From Pseudomonadota bacterium (GTDB lineage Bacteria > Pseudomonadota > Alphaproteobacteria > Micropepsales > Micropepsaceae), in assembly GCA_025360685.1 (NCBI GenBank), contig JANYBR010000486.1, forward strand, positions 1 through 10,235: 10,235 nt of DNA. The letters run 5' to 3'. A program made the translations under genes and the position numbers. Below, piece by piece: positions 1 through 6,951 of this stretch. The stretch's first letter is position 1. Every line of letters starts with the position of its first letter. Under the pieces are notes generated by a model that made no database searches, had not been told where the DNA came from, and worked only from the letters and a program-made list of their open reading frames with translations.

Positions 1-987
1 TTCAGCGGCGCGATCATAAACGTTCCCGCCACGCTGTTGATCCTGGGCCTCTCGACCTTGCTTGTGATTGGAATCCGGGCGTCAGCGACCTTCAACGGCT
101 TGATGGTGCTCCTGAAGCTGATCGTCGTCATTCTCGTGATCATATTTGGCCTGCAATATCTCAACACGGACAATCTGACGCCTTTCATCCCGCCCAACAC
201 CGGTACATTCGGTGCATTTGGCTGGAGTGGAATTCTGCGCGCTTCAGGCGTTGTGTTCTTCGCCTATATCGGGTTCGACGCGGTGTCAGTCGCCGCACAG
301 GAGGCGCGCAACCCACAGCGTGACATGCCGATCGGCATTCTGGGATCGCTGATCATCTGCACGGTGCTCTACATGCTGATGTCGCTCGTGCTCACCGGCA
401 TTGCGAAGTACACGACATTGAACGTGCCGCAACCGGTCGCGCTCGCAGTTGGCCAAGTCCCGGGTCTCGCCTGGCTCGTACCGTTCGTCAACGTCGGCGC
501 GGTCCTCGGTCTGGGTACTGTCGTGCTGGTACTGCTACTTGGTCAAGCACGTATTTTCTACGCCATGTCACGTGACGGGATGTTGCCGCCCTTTTTCAGC
601 CGCGTGCATCCCAGATTCCGCACGCCCCATGTTTCGACGATTGTCATCGGCTCAGTCGCGGCGCTTCTGGCCGCTTTCCTGCCCCACGACTTGCTGATCG
701 AACTGGTGTCCATCGGTACGTTGGCCGCCTTCGTTATCGTTTGCATCAGTGTGCTCGTATTGCGTCGCACTATGCCGAACGCACGGCGTCCGTTCCGCAC
801 GCCACTGGTGCCACTCGTTCCGATCGGCGGCATTCTCGTCTGCGGCGCCATGATGGCTGGCCTTCCGATCGAAACCTGGATCCGATTCGTCGTCTGGTTT
901 GTGATCGGAATGGTGGTGTATGTCCTTTACGCGCGCAGCCACGCCAAAAAGTCGCCCTATTCGATCGAGCAGAACCCCGCGGAGTGA
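1..987 (+). CDS. APC-family (CAT-like) amino acid permease, 5'-truncated by window edge
   Basis: Integral inner-membrane amino acid transporter; the substrate cannot be read from the sequence. The frame is open from base 1, giving 328 visible residues before TGA at 985-987. The ATC-CTG-rich stretch near base 37 offers only an internal TTG, so the true start is probably upstream of the window. About nine hydrophobic helices are visible (roughly residues 10-25, 33-52, 78-98, 111-133, 158-182, 210-226, 231-254, 270-288, 293-311). An APC transporter has 12 or more, so the first three or so are missing. The family signature is at residues 88-113, with FAYIGFDAV followed by EARNPQRDMPIGI. A second typical loop, ARIFYAMSRDGMLPP, is at 183-197. 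The protein ends in a short polar tail. ubiD starts 31 bp downstream. That the family is APC/CAT is clear; cationic amino acid specificity would be a guess. Confidence 0.9.
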   Translation, partial: FSGAIINVPATLLILGLSTLLVIGIRASATFNGLMVLLKLIVVILVIIFGLQYLNTDNLTPFIPPNTGTFGAFGWSGILRASGVVFFAYIGFDAVSVAAQEARNPQRDMPIGILGSLIICTVLYMLMSLVLTGIAKYTTLNVPQPVALAVGQVPGLAWLVPFVNVGAVLGLGTVVLVLLLGQARIFYAMSRDGMLPPFFSRVHPRFRTPHVSTIVIGSVAALLAAFLPHDLLIELVSIGTLAAFVIVCISVLVLRRTMPNARRPFRTPLVPLVPIGGILVCGAMMAGLPIETWIRFVVWFVIGMVVYVLYARSHAKKSPYSIEQNPAE

Positions 988-1018
988 CGTAGCCCCAGGA
1001 GCGGTCTAGTTTGTTGCA

Positions 1019-2545
1019 ATGACTTACCGCTCCCTGCGCGACTTTATTTCGAAGCTCGAGTCCGCCGGCGAACTCGTGCGCGTGCACGAACCGGTTTCGA
1101 CTGTGCTCGAAATGACGGAAATCCAAAGCAGGCTCATCTCAAACGGCGGACCGGCCGTCATCTTCGAGAAGCCGCTCAAGGTGGATGGCTCGCCGAGCGA
1201 TATTCCGGTGCTAGTCAACCTCTTCGGCACCGTGAAACGTGTCGCCATGGGCGTCACCATGGACGACAAGGAAAGAACAGACGCGAAATCGCTGCGCGAA
1301 GTTGGCGAAGTGCTTGCCACTTTGCGCCAGCCCCAGCCACCGCGCAGCTTTGGCGAAGCCATCGAATTGCTGCCTCTGGCGAAGACGATCCTGGCAATGA
1401 AACCAAAGAGCGTGTCGCGTGCGCCGTGCCAAGAAGTCGTACTGCGCGGTGAGCAGGTCGATTTGAGCAAGTTGCCGATCCAATCGTGCTGGCCGGGCGA
1501 ACCTGCGCCCCTCATAACTTGGCCACTGGTCGTGACCAAGGGGCCCGGAGAAGCGCGCGAAGACAACTACAATCTGGGCATCTATCGCATGCAGGTTCTG
1601 AACCGTAACCAGACCCTCATGCGCTGGCTGCGTCATCGCGGCGGTGCGCAGCATCATGCGCGTTGGGCGAAAGAGAAAGTCGCGCCGCTACCGGCGGCCA
1701 TCGTGCTCGGCGCCGATCCGGGCACGATCTTGGCGGCGGTAACGCCCGTTCCCGACACTCTTTCCGAATATCAGTTTGCCGGTCTGCTCCGTGGCCAGCG
1801 TGTCGAACTTGTCGACTGCGTGAGCCAGCCGCTCAAGGTGCCAGCAGAAGCGGAGATCATTCTCGAAGGCGAAGTCTCGCTTACGGACTATCGCGACGAG
1901 GGTCCGTATGGCGATCACACCGGATACTACAATTCGGTCGAGCAGTTTCCCGTGTTTACAGTCACCGCCATTACGATGCGGCACAAACCGATCTATCTAT
2001 CCACCTACACCGGACGCCCGCCGGACGAGCCAAGCGTTCTTGGCGAGGCGCTGAATGAAGTTTTTGTGCCGCTTCTCAAGCAACAATTTCCGGAGATCGT
2101 CGACTTCTGGCTGCCGCCGGAAGGTTGCAGCTATCGCATCGCCGTCGTGAGCATTAAAAAAACCTATCCCGGCCACGCCAAGCGCGTGATGATGGCCGTG
2201 TGGTCCTATTTGCGACAGTTCATGTACACCAAATGGGTGATCGTGGTGGATGAGGACATCAACGCCCGCGACTGGAAGGATGTCATGTGGGCAGTGTCGA
2301 CCCGCATGGATCCGGCGCGCGACATCACGCTCATAGAGAATACGCCGATCGACTATCTGGACTTCGCTTCGCCAGAGAGCGGGTTGGGATCCAAGATCGG
2401 CCTGGACGCTACCAACAAGCTTCCGCCGGAAACCAAGCGCGAATGGGGCCGCCTGATCCGGATGGACGATGCCGTGGTACGCACGGTGACAGAGAAGTGG
2501 CCGAGACTGGGTCTGCCAGGGGGCAGCAAACCTACCCGCAAGTAG
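1019..2545 (+). CDS. ubiD: UbiD, 3-octaprenyl-4-hydroxybenzoate carboxy-lyase (prFMN-dependent)
   Basis: Removes the carboxylate from the polyprenyl-4-hydroxybenzoate intermediate of ubiquinone synthesis, using prenylated FMN made by UbiX (not in this window). The 508-aa length fits the family. Residues 185-192 (NLGIYRMQ) hold the Asn and Arg that in fungal Fdc1 contact the metal and cofactor. H206 and E250 are the likely other metal ligands. E294 and D299 within DEGPYGDHTGYYN (293-305) match the acidic catalytic pair. STYTGRPPDEP (328-338), LPPEGCSYR (365-373), GHAKRVMM (385-392), TRMDPARD (428-435) and NTPIDYLDFASP (441-452) are close to E. coli UbiD, which separates it from broader aromatic decarboxylases of the superfamily. 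The ATG at 1019 is chosen because an in-frame TAG lies at 1007. An AGGAG at 997-1001 is 17 nt away, which is long for a Shine-Dalgarno. It follows the permease by 31 bp and may share its transcript. Confidence 0.95.
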   Translation: MTYRSLRDFISKLESAGELVRVHEPVSTVLEMTEIQSRLISNGGPAVIFEKPLKVDGSPSDIPVLVNLFGTVKRVAMGVTMDDKERTDAKSLREVGEVLATLRQPQPPRSFGEAIELLPLAKTILAMKPKSVSRAPCQEVVLRGEQVDLSKLPIQSCWPGEPAPLITWPLVVTKGPGEAREDNYNLGIYRMQVLNRNQTLMRWLRHRGGAQHHARWAKEKVAPLPAAIVLGADPGTILAAVTPVPDTLSEYQFAGLLRGQRVELVDCVSQPLKVPAEAEIILEGEVSLTDYRDEGPYGDHTGYYNSVEQFPVFTVTAITMRHKPIYLSTYTGRPPDEPSVLGEALNEVFVPLLKQQFPEIVDFWLPPEGCSYRIAVVSIKKTYPGHAKRVMMAVWSYLRQFMYTKWVIVVDEDINARDWKDVMWAVSTRMDPARDITLIENTPIDYLDFASPESGLGSKIGLDATNKLPPETKREWGRLIRMDDAVVRTVTEKWPRLGLPGGSKPTRK

Positions 2546-2570
2546 GTCATTGTGGTTACGCGTAGCTCGC

Positions 2571-2599
2571 TTGACCCGGTCCGGAACTGCTCTACTTAT
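2571..2599 (+). promoter_or_regulatory. Possible sigma-70-type promoter ahead of pmbA operon
   Basis: The 115-bp gap between ubiD and pmbA (2546-2660) contains TTGACC at 2571-2576, five of six matches to the -35 consensus. A weak -10 candidate, ACTTAT at 2594-2599, lies 17 bp further on. This gap is the longest non-coding stretch in the window and precedes a run of seven tightly spaced genes, so a promoter is expected here. The -10 match is poor and no operator or riboswitch-like structure was recognised in the rest of the gap. Treat as a candidate only. Confidence 0.25.
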
Positions 2600-2660
2600 G
2601 CGTCTCGCAATCCGAGGTTTTCAGGACATGCCCGCCACCCTTCAGGCAAAGAGTTGACGA

Positions 2661-4001
2661 ATGACGCGCGCCAACCGGCACGAAGTATTGGAAAACCTGA
2701 TCAAAGCCGCAAAGTCGGCTGGCGCGGACGCGGCCGATGCCCTGGTGGTGGAAAGCATTTCGTCGAGCGTGTCCTACCGCCTTGGTAAGCTTGAGGACGT
2801 CGAAAGGGCTGAGTCGTACGATTTGGGTCTGCGCGTATTCGTCGGCCAGAAAGTGGCGTTTGTTTCGTCGACGGACTTCGCGCGGGATGCGCTGTCCCAA
2901 TTGCCCGGTCGAGCCGTCGCAATGGCGAGACTTGCGCCGGAGGACAAGTATGCCGGATTGGCCCCGCGCGACAGGCTTGCAACAAGTTTTCCATCACTCG
3001 ATCTCGAAGACGCGCTTGAACCTTCGGCCGATGCGCTGGTGGAGCTTGCACGCAGCGTCGAGGGAGCCGCGATGGCTGTCAAAGGCGTAACCAACTCTGA
3101 GGGCGGCGGAGCCAGCTTCGGCCGTTCATCGATCGCACTGGCCACCAGCGAAGGGTTTTTCGGTTCATACTCCGGCACCAGTCATGGCATCGGCGTCGCT
3201 GTCTTGGCGGGAGCCGGCACAGGCATGGAACGCGACTACGATCAGGCCTCGGCGCGCCATCGCGCCGACCTGCTCAGCCCCGAGTCGGTTGGAATGAGCG
3301 CTGGCGAGCGTGCGGTCGGGCGACTAAATCCGCGCAAAGCGAAATCGCAAGCCGTGACGATCGTCTATGACCCGCGCGTTTCCGGCGGGCTCGTCGGACA
3401 TCTCGCAGGCGCGATCTCTGGCACGTCGATCGCACGCGGCGTGAGCTTTCTGAAGGACATGCTGGACAAAGAGGTGTTTTCGCGCTCGATCAACATCGTT
3501 GACGACCCACACCGCATCCGCGGCCTGCGCTCCAAGCCATTCGATGGCGAAGGCGTCGCCAATCAAAAACGTGGCCTGATAGAGAATGGCGTGTTGAGGA
3601 CTTGGCTACTCGACTGCGCCAGCGCCAAACAACTCGGTCTTGCCACCACAGGCCATGCCGCTCGCGGCACCGGCGGACCACCCGCGCCATCGCCAACCAA
3701 CCTTTACATGGAGGCGGGATCGGCGACGCCGGATGCGTTGATGTCAGACATTAAGCAGGGGTTCTATGTCACTGAATTGATTGGTATGGGCGTCAACGGC
3801 GTCACCGGCGATTATAGCCGAGGCGCAGCCGGTTTTTGGATCGAGAATGGCAAGCTCGCCTATCCGGTCTCGGAAGTAACAATTGCGGGAAATCTGAAAG
3901 ATATGTTCCGCAATGCTACCGCTGCGAGCGATCTGGTATTTCGCTATGGCACGAACGCCCCGACCGTACGCGTGGAAGGCATGACCGTTGCCGGCGCGTG
4001 A
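2661..4001 (+). CDS. pmbA: PmbA/TldE, non-catalytic partner of the TldD metalloprotease
   Basis: Cytosolic member of the TldD/PmbA family. In E. coli PmbA (TldE) pairs with TldD to degrade unfolded peptides, mature microcin B17 and clear the CcdA antitoxin. The 446-aa length is normal. The C-terminal half is characteristic: FDGEGV (294-299), VLRTWLLD (311-318), PTNLYMEAG (345-353), GVNGVTGDYSRGAAGFW (377-393) and YPVSEVTIAGNL (401-412). No HExxxH zinc motif is present; the equivalent region reads GLVGHLAGA around 243-251. This marks it as the PmbA/TldE type and not TldD. No tldD is visible in the window. The ATG at 2661 is the first possible start, since an in-frame TGA is at 2655. A purine-rich AAAGAG at 2648-2653 serves as a modest ribosome binding site. 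It overlaps the next gene by 14 nt and is probably the first gene of the operon. Confidence 0.92.
   Translation: MTRANRHEVLENLIKAAKSAGADAADALVVESISSSVSYRLGKLEDVERAESYDLGLRVFVGQKVAFVSSTDFARDALSQLPGRAVAMARLAPEDKYAGLAPRDRLATSFPSLDLEDALEPSADALVELARSVEGAAMAVKGVTNSEGGGASFGRSSIALATSEGFFGSYSGTSHGIGVAVLAGAGTGMERDYDQASARHRADLLSPESVGMSAGERAVGRLNPRKAKSQAVTIVYDPRVSGGLVGHLAGAISGTSIARGVSFLKDMLDKEVFSRSINIVDDPHRIRGLRSKPFDGEGVANQKRGLIENGVLRTWLLDCASAKQLGLATTGHAARGTGGPPAPSPTNLYMEAGSATPDALMSDIKQGFYVTELIGMGVNGVTGDYSRGAAGFWIENGKLAYPVSEVTIAGNLKDMFRNATAASDLVFRYGTNAPTVRVEGMTVAGA
3974..3979 (+). promoter_or_regulatory. Shine-Dalgarno GGAAGG deciding the TTG start of the phosphatase gene
   Basis: GGAAGG lies inside the 3' end of pmbA, 8 nt ahead of TTG at 3988. 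No ATG or GTG occurs in the phosphatase frame in the region between the in-frame TGA at 3982 and the conserved N-terminal sequence. The only other early candidate is TTG at 4024. The spacing supports TTG 3988 as the start and implies that translation is coupled to pmbA. Confidence 0.55.
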
Positions 4002-4806
4002 TGACGCGGCCGCCGACCTTGCATTGCTCGAGGACGGTGTACGCGAAGCCGGAAAAATTGCCCGCTCATTTTTTGGCGGTACCTACAAAAAGTGGGACAA
4101 GGGCAAGGGCAATCCGGTAACCGAAGCCGACCTAGCGGTCGACAAATTCCTTCGCGAACATTTCCGGGCCGCTCGGCCTGACTATGGCTGGCTGTCGGAA
4201 GAGACGGAAGACGATCCTGCCCGTCTGTCCGCGGAGGCGGTGTTCGTCGTCGACCCGATCGACGGCACAGTTGCGTTCATGAAGGGCCGTCCACATTTCA
4301 CGATCTGCGCCGGCATCGTCTGCGACGGTGGTCCGGTCGCAGGGGCGGTTTACAATCCGATCACCGAAGAATGCTTCACGGCCCACTTGGGAGGCGGCGC
4401 ATTCGTAAACGGCATGCCAGCCAAAGTTAGCGACCGAGACAGTGTCGCACATTGCCGTATGCTCGGCGACAAGCCCATGTTTGCCCACCCCGCCTGGAAC
4501 ACCGCGCCAAATGTGCCATGGCCCTCGATGGAGATCGAAACACGCAATTCCATCGCCTACCGCATGGTACTCGTCGCGTCAGGCCAGTTCGACGCCATGA
4601 TGGCTTTGTCCGCCAAGCACGACTGGGACCTGGCGGCGGCCGAAATAATTGTGAGCGAAGCAGGGGGCATCGTCACGACCCATAGCGGTGCGAAACTGCG
4701 CTATAATCGCCAAAGTACCTTGCAACCTTCAATAGTCGCGGCCGGACCGAACCTGCATGGGCACCTGATGGCACGCATCGGCCATCTGAACCTTCCACGT
4801 GGATAG
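3988..4806 (+). CDS. Inositol-monophosphatase-fold phosphatase, probably CysQ-like 3'(2'),5'-bisphosphate nucleotidase
   Basis: Mg2+-dependent phosphomonoesterase of the IMPase/FBPase fold, 272 aa. Metal-site motifs are all present: GNPVTEADLAVD (41-52), the EE pair at 71-72, DPIDGT (89-94) and WDLAAAEIIVSEAGG (213-227) with D214. The catalytic set therefore looks intact. The neighbourhood, between pmbA and DUF4170, is where alphaproteobacteria carry a protein generally annotated CysQ, which hydrolyses PAP to AMP and recycles the by-product of sulfate assimilation and sulfotransfer. Inositol-phosphate (SuhB) or histidinol-phosphate activity is also possible, since substrate choice in this fold is hard to read. 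The family call is firm and the CysQ role is inferred. The start is TTG at 3988, supported by an upstream GGAAGG; an in-frame TGA at 3982 rules out anything earlier. It overlaps pmbA by 14 nt and is followed after 8 nt by the DUF4170 gene. Confidence 0.85.
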   Translation: MPARDDAAADLALLEDGVREAGKIARSFFGGTYKKWDKGKGNPVTEADLAVDKFLREHFRAARPDYGWLSEETEDDPARLSAEAVFVVDPIDGTVAFMKGRPHFTICAGIVCDGGPVAGAVYNPITEECFTAHLGGGAFVNGMPAKVSDRDSVAHCRMLGDKPMFAHPAWNTAPNVPWPSMEIETRNSIAYRMVLVASGQFDAMMALSAKHDWDLAAAEIIVSEAGGIVTTHSGAKLRYNRQSTLQPSIVAAGPNLHGHLMARIGHLNLPRG

Positions 4807-4814
4807 AGGCGGAC

Positions 4815-5051
4815 ATGGCGGAACACAAACCAAACCAATTGCTCCATCTGGTTTTTGGTGGCGAATTGGTCTCGCCCACCGACATCACTTTCAAGGACCT
4901 TGCAAAGCTCGATATGGTCGGGATGTTCCCGAACTACGCCTCGGCGCTGAACGCATGGCGGAGCAAGTCACAAGCCACCGTGGACAACGCTCAGATGCGC
5001 TATTTTGTCGTTCACATTCATCGACTCATGGAGCCGGACTCCAAAAGTTAA
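4815..5051 (+). CDS. DUF4170 family small protein, function unknown
   Basis: A 78-aa soluble protein with no signal peptide or membrane segment. I recognise it as DUF4170 by LLHLVFGGELV (residues 9-19), FKDLAKLDMVGMFPNY (26-41) and RYFVVHIHRL (62-71). The family is largely alphaproteobacterial and has no assigned function. The alternation of hydrophobic and polar residues suggests a compact alpha/beta domain. A GAGG at 4806-4809 overlaps the stop of the phosphatase gene and stands 5 nt from the ATG, so translation is likely coupled. Its constant position next to a CysQ-like gene and lipid A genes suggests a role linked to one of them. That link is inference from gene order only. Confidence 0.88.
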   Translation: MAEHKPNQLLHLVFGGELVSPTDITFKDLAKLDMVGMFPNYASALNAWRSKSQATVDNAQMRYFVVHIHRLMEPDSKS

Positions 5052-5109
5052 CGGACCTAGTTTCGCTGCTCTCGCCCGCGCCGGTCAGGCCGTGCTATGC
5101 CGCCCCTCC

Positions 5110-6951
5110 ATGACCACGAACACACACTTACAGGCCCGATCGGGCGTCGCGGCTCCGGCCCCGACTGCTGTAAGCGTACGTGACACAGAAGCTGGAAACG
5201 TTCACGTCATTCGACGTCTGTTTCATGACTATGTCCGCGACCAGTGGACGACATTTGGCGCCGCCCTTGTCTGCATGATCGTGACTTCTGCCGCCAGCGG
5301 CACATTTCCCTTCATCGTCAACTACACTGTGAAGCACCTCTTTCTCGAAAAGCAGGCGGGCATGCTGGCGATCGTCCCCCTCCTGGTGATCGCGCTCATG
5401 ACCATTCGCGCCATAAGCTGGTACGGACAACAGACCTTGATCGACTCGGTTGGCGAGCGCGTGGTGACGGCAGCGCAGCGTGACCTGTTTGGCGGGTTGA
5501 TTCAGCGCGATCTGGCGTCGCTGAACGCAGTTCATTCGAGCCAGTTCGTCTCGACCATGCTGTACGATGCGACGCTAATGCGCGACGCGATTACGCGCGG
5601 CGTGGCGGCTTTCGGCCTGGAGACAGCACAACTCGTCGCTTTCTCCGCAGCCATGATCTACGAGGACTGGCAGCTCACGCTCATTGCGCTCGTCGTCCTG
5701 CCGCCGGTGGCCTGGGCGATGGAACGCATCGGCAGCTCGATGCGCCGCGCTTCTACGCGGAGCATGGAGCAAACTGGTGATCTAGCGACATCCTTGTCGG
5801 AAGCCTTGGACGGCCGGCGAATCGTAAAGGCGTATGGACTGGAGTCGCATTTCGCCGCACGCGCCTCCAAACGTCTATCGACGCGACTGCAGTCAATGCT
5901 CAAGGTTGTTCGCAGGCGTGCGGCCGCGGTTCCGACAACCGATCTCTTTGCCGGCTTGGTGTTCGCTGTCACGCTATATTATGCGGGCTTCCAGTCACTT
6001 CACGCCAAACTCGAACTGAACGATTTCATGGCGTTTCTGACAGCCATGTTGCTGGCCCTGCAACCGGTCCGAAATCTCAGTCAGCTTTGGCCCGTCGTAT
6101 CCAGCGGTGTAGCTGCCGCCAACCGTGTATTCGCCGTAATCGATGCAAAACCACAAATAGTCGACGCGTCGAACGCCCGAGAACTTACTGTTCGTCCCGC
6201 GCCACAGGGCGGATCGGTCAAATTCCAGAACGTACATTTTTCCTACCGCGACCACGCGCCTTCAATTGCTGATGTCTCGCTCGAGATCGCGCCAGGGAAG
6301 AAAATCGCCCTCGTTGGTCCGTCGGGCGCCGGGAAAAGCACCATCTTCAATCTTCTGTTGCGCTTCTACGAGATCGAATCCGGAACAATCAGCATCGATG
6401 GACAGGACATCCGAGCGGTAACCTTACACTCCCTGCGCCGAAACATTGCGCTTGTCACACAGGAAGCGATGCTGTTCGACGAGACGGTCGCAGAAAACAT
6501 TGGGCTCGGGAGTCTGGGCGCAAGCCGCACCGAAATCGAAACCGCGGCACGAAATGCGGCTGCCGATGAGTTTATTCGTCATCTGCCGCAAGGCTATGAC
6601 ACGCGCGTCGGTGAAGGCGGCTTGAAGTTGTCAGGCGGGCAGCGCCAGAGGATAGCGATCGCTCGTGCCATGCTGCGTAATGCGCCGATACTGCTGCTGG
6701 ACGAAGCGACGTCCGCCCTGGACACCGAAAGCGAACGTCAGGTGCAAGAAGCGTTGACGCGACTCATGAAGGATCGCACTACCATTGTCATCGCTCATCG
6801 TCTGACAACCGTGCTCGATGCCAGCAGGATCTACGTGCTCGATCACGGCCACGTTGTCGAGTCGGGATCACACGGTGAACTGATCGCATGTGGCGGGCTG
6901 TATGCACGACTATACCAGCACGATTTTCGTGATCGGCCGGAGCAACCTTGA
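5110..6951 (+). CDS. msbA: MsbA-type lipid A / phospholipid flippase, ABC exporter half-transporter
   Basis: Homodimeric ABC exporter of the inner membrane. Its position directly ahead of waaA, lpxK and a lipid A acyltransferase makes export of lipid A-core the likely job. From ATG 5110 it is 613 aa. A hydrophilic tail of about 40 residues is followed by membrane segments near 44-70, 83-105, 163-205 (two helices) and 278-322 (two). The nucleotide-binding domain has Walker A GPSGAGKST (403-411), Q-loop Q451, signature LSGGQ (507-511), Walker B ILLLDE (527-532), SALD (535-538) and H563, so the ATPase is intact. The frame is open back to ATG 5005, but that start would overlap DUF4170 by 47 nt in another frame and add a 35-residue non-conserved-looking tail. 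ATG 5110 is preferred although no clear Shine-Dalgarno precedes it. GTG 5092 is another option. Related exporters of drugs or other lipids cannot be excluded by sequence alone. Confidence 0.88.
   Translation: MTTNTHLQARSGVAAPAPTAVSVRDTEAGNVHVIRRLFHDYVRDQWTTFGAALVCMIVTSAASGTFPFIVNYTVKHLFLEKQAGMLAIVPLLVIALMTIRAISWYGQQTLIDSVGERVVTAAQRDLFGGLIQRDLASLNAVHSSQFVSTMLYDATLMRDAITRGVAAFGLETAQLVAFSAAMIYEDWQLTLIALVVLPPVAWAMERIGSSMRRASTRSMEQTGDLATSLSEALDGRRIVKAYGLESHFAARASKRLSTRLQSMLKVVRRRAAAVPTTDLFAGLVFAVTLYYAGFQSLHAKLELNDFMAFLTAMLLALQPVRNLSQLWPVVSSGVAAANRVFAVIDAKPQIVDASNARELTVRPAPQGGSVKFQNVHFSYRDHAPSIADVSLEIAPGKKIALVGPSGAGKSTIFNLLLRFYEIESGTISIDGQDIRAVTLHSLRRNIALVTQEAMLFDETVAENIGLGSLGASRTEIETAARNAAADEFIRHLPQGYDTRVGEGGLKLSGGQRQRIAIARAMLRNAPILLLDEATSALDTESERQVQEALTRLMKDRTTIVIAHRLTTVLDASRIYVLDHGHVVESGSHGELIACGGLYARLYQHDFRDRPEQP

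Noticed and set aside
1024..1566. Minus-strand open frame of 180 codons inside ubiD
   Set aside because: Ser/Arg-rich shadow of a strongly conserved gene, with no recognisable domain.
2531..2546. Small hairpin CCTAC / GTAGG over the ubiD stop as a terminator
   Set aside because: The stem is only 5 bp and no T-run follows.
6948..6950. TTG start for waaA one codon ahead of ATG 6951
   Set aside because: ATG is a stronger start, has GGAG at 8-nt spacing and forms a normal TGATG stop-start overlap.
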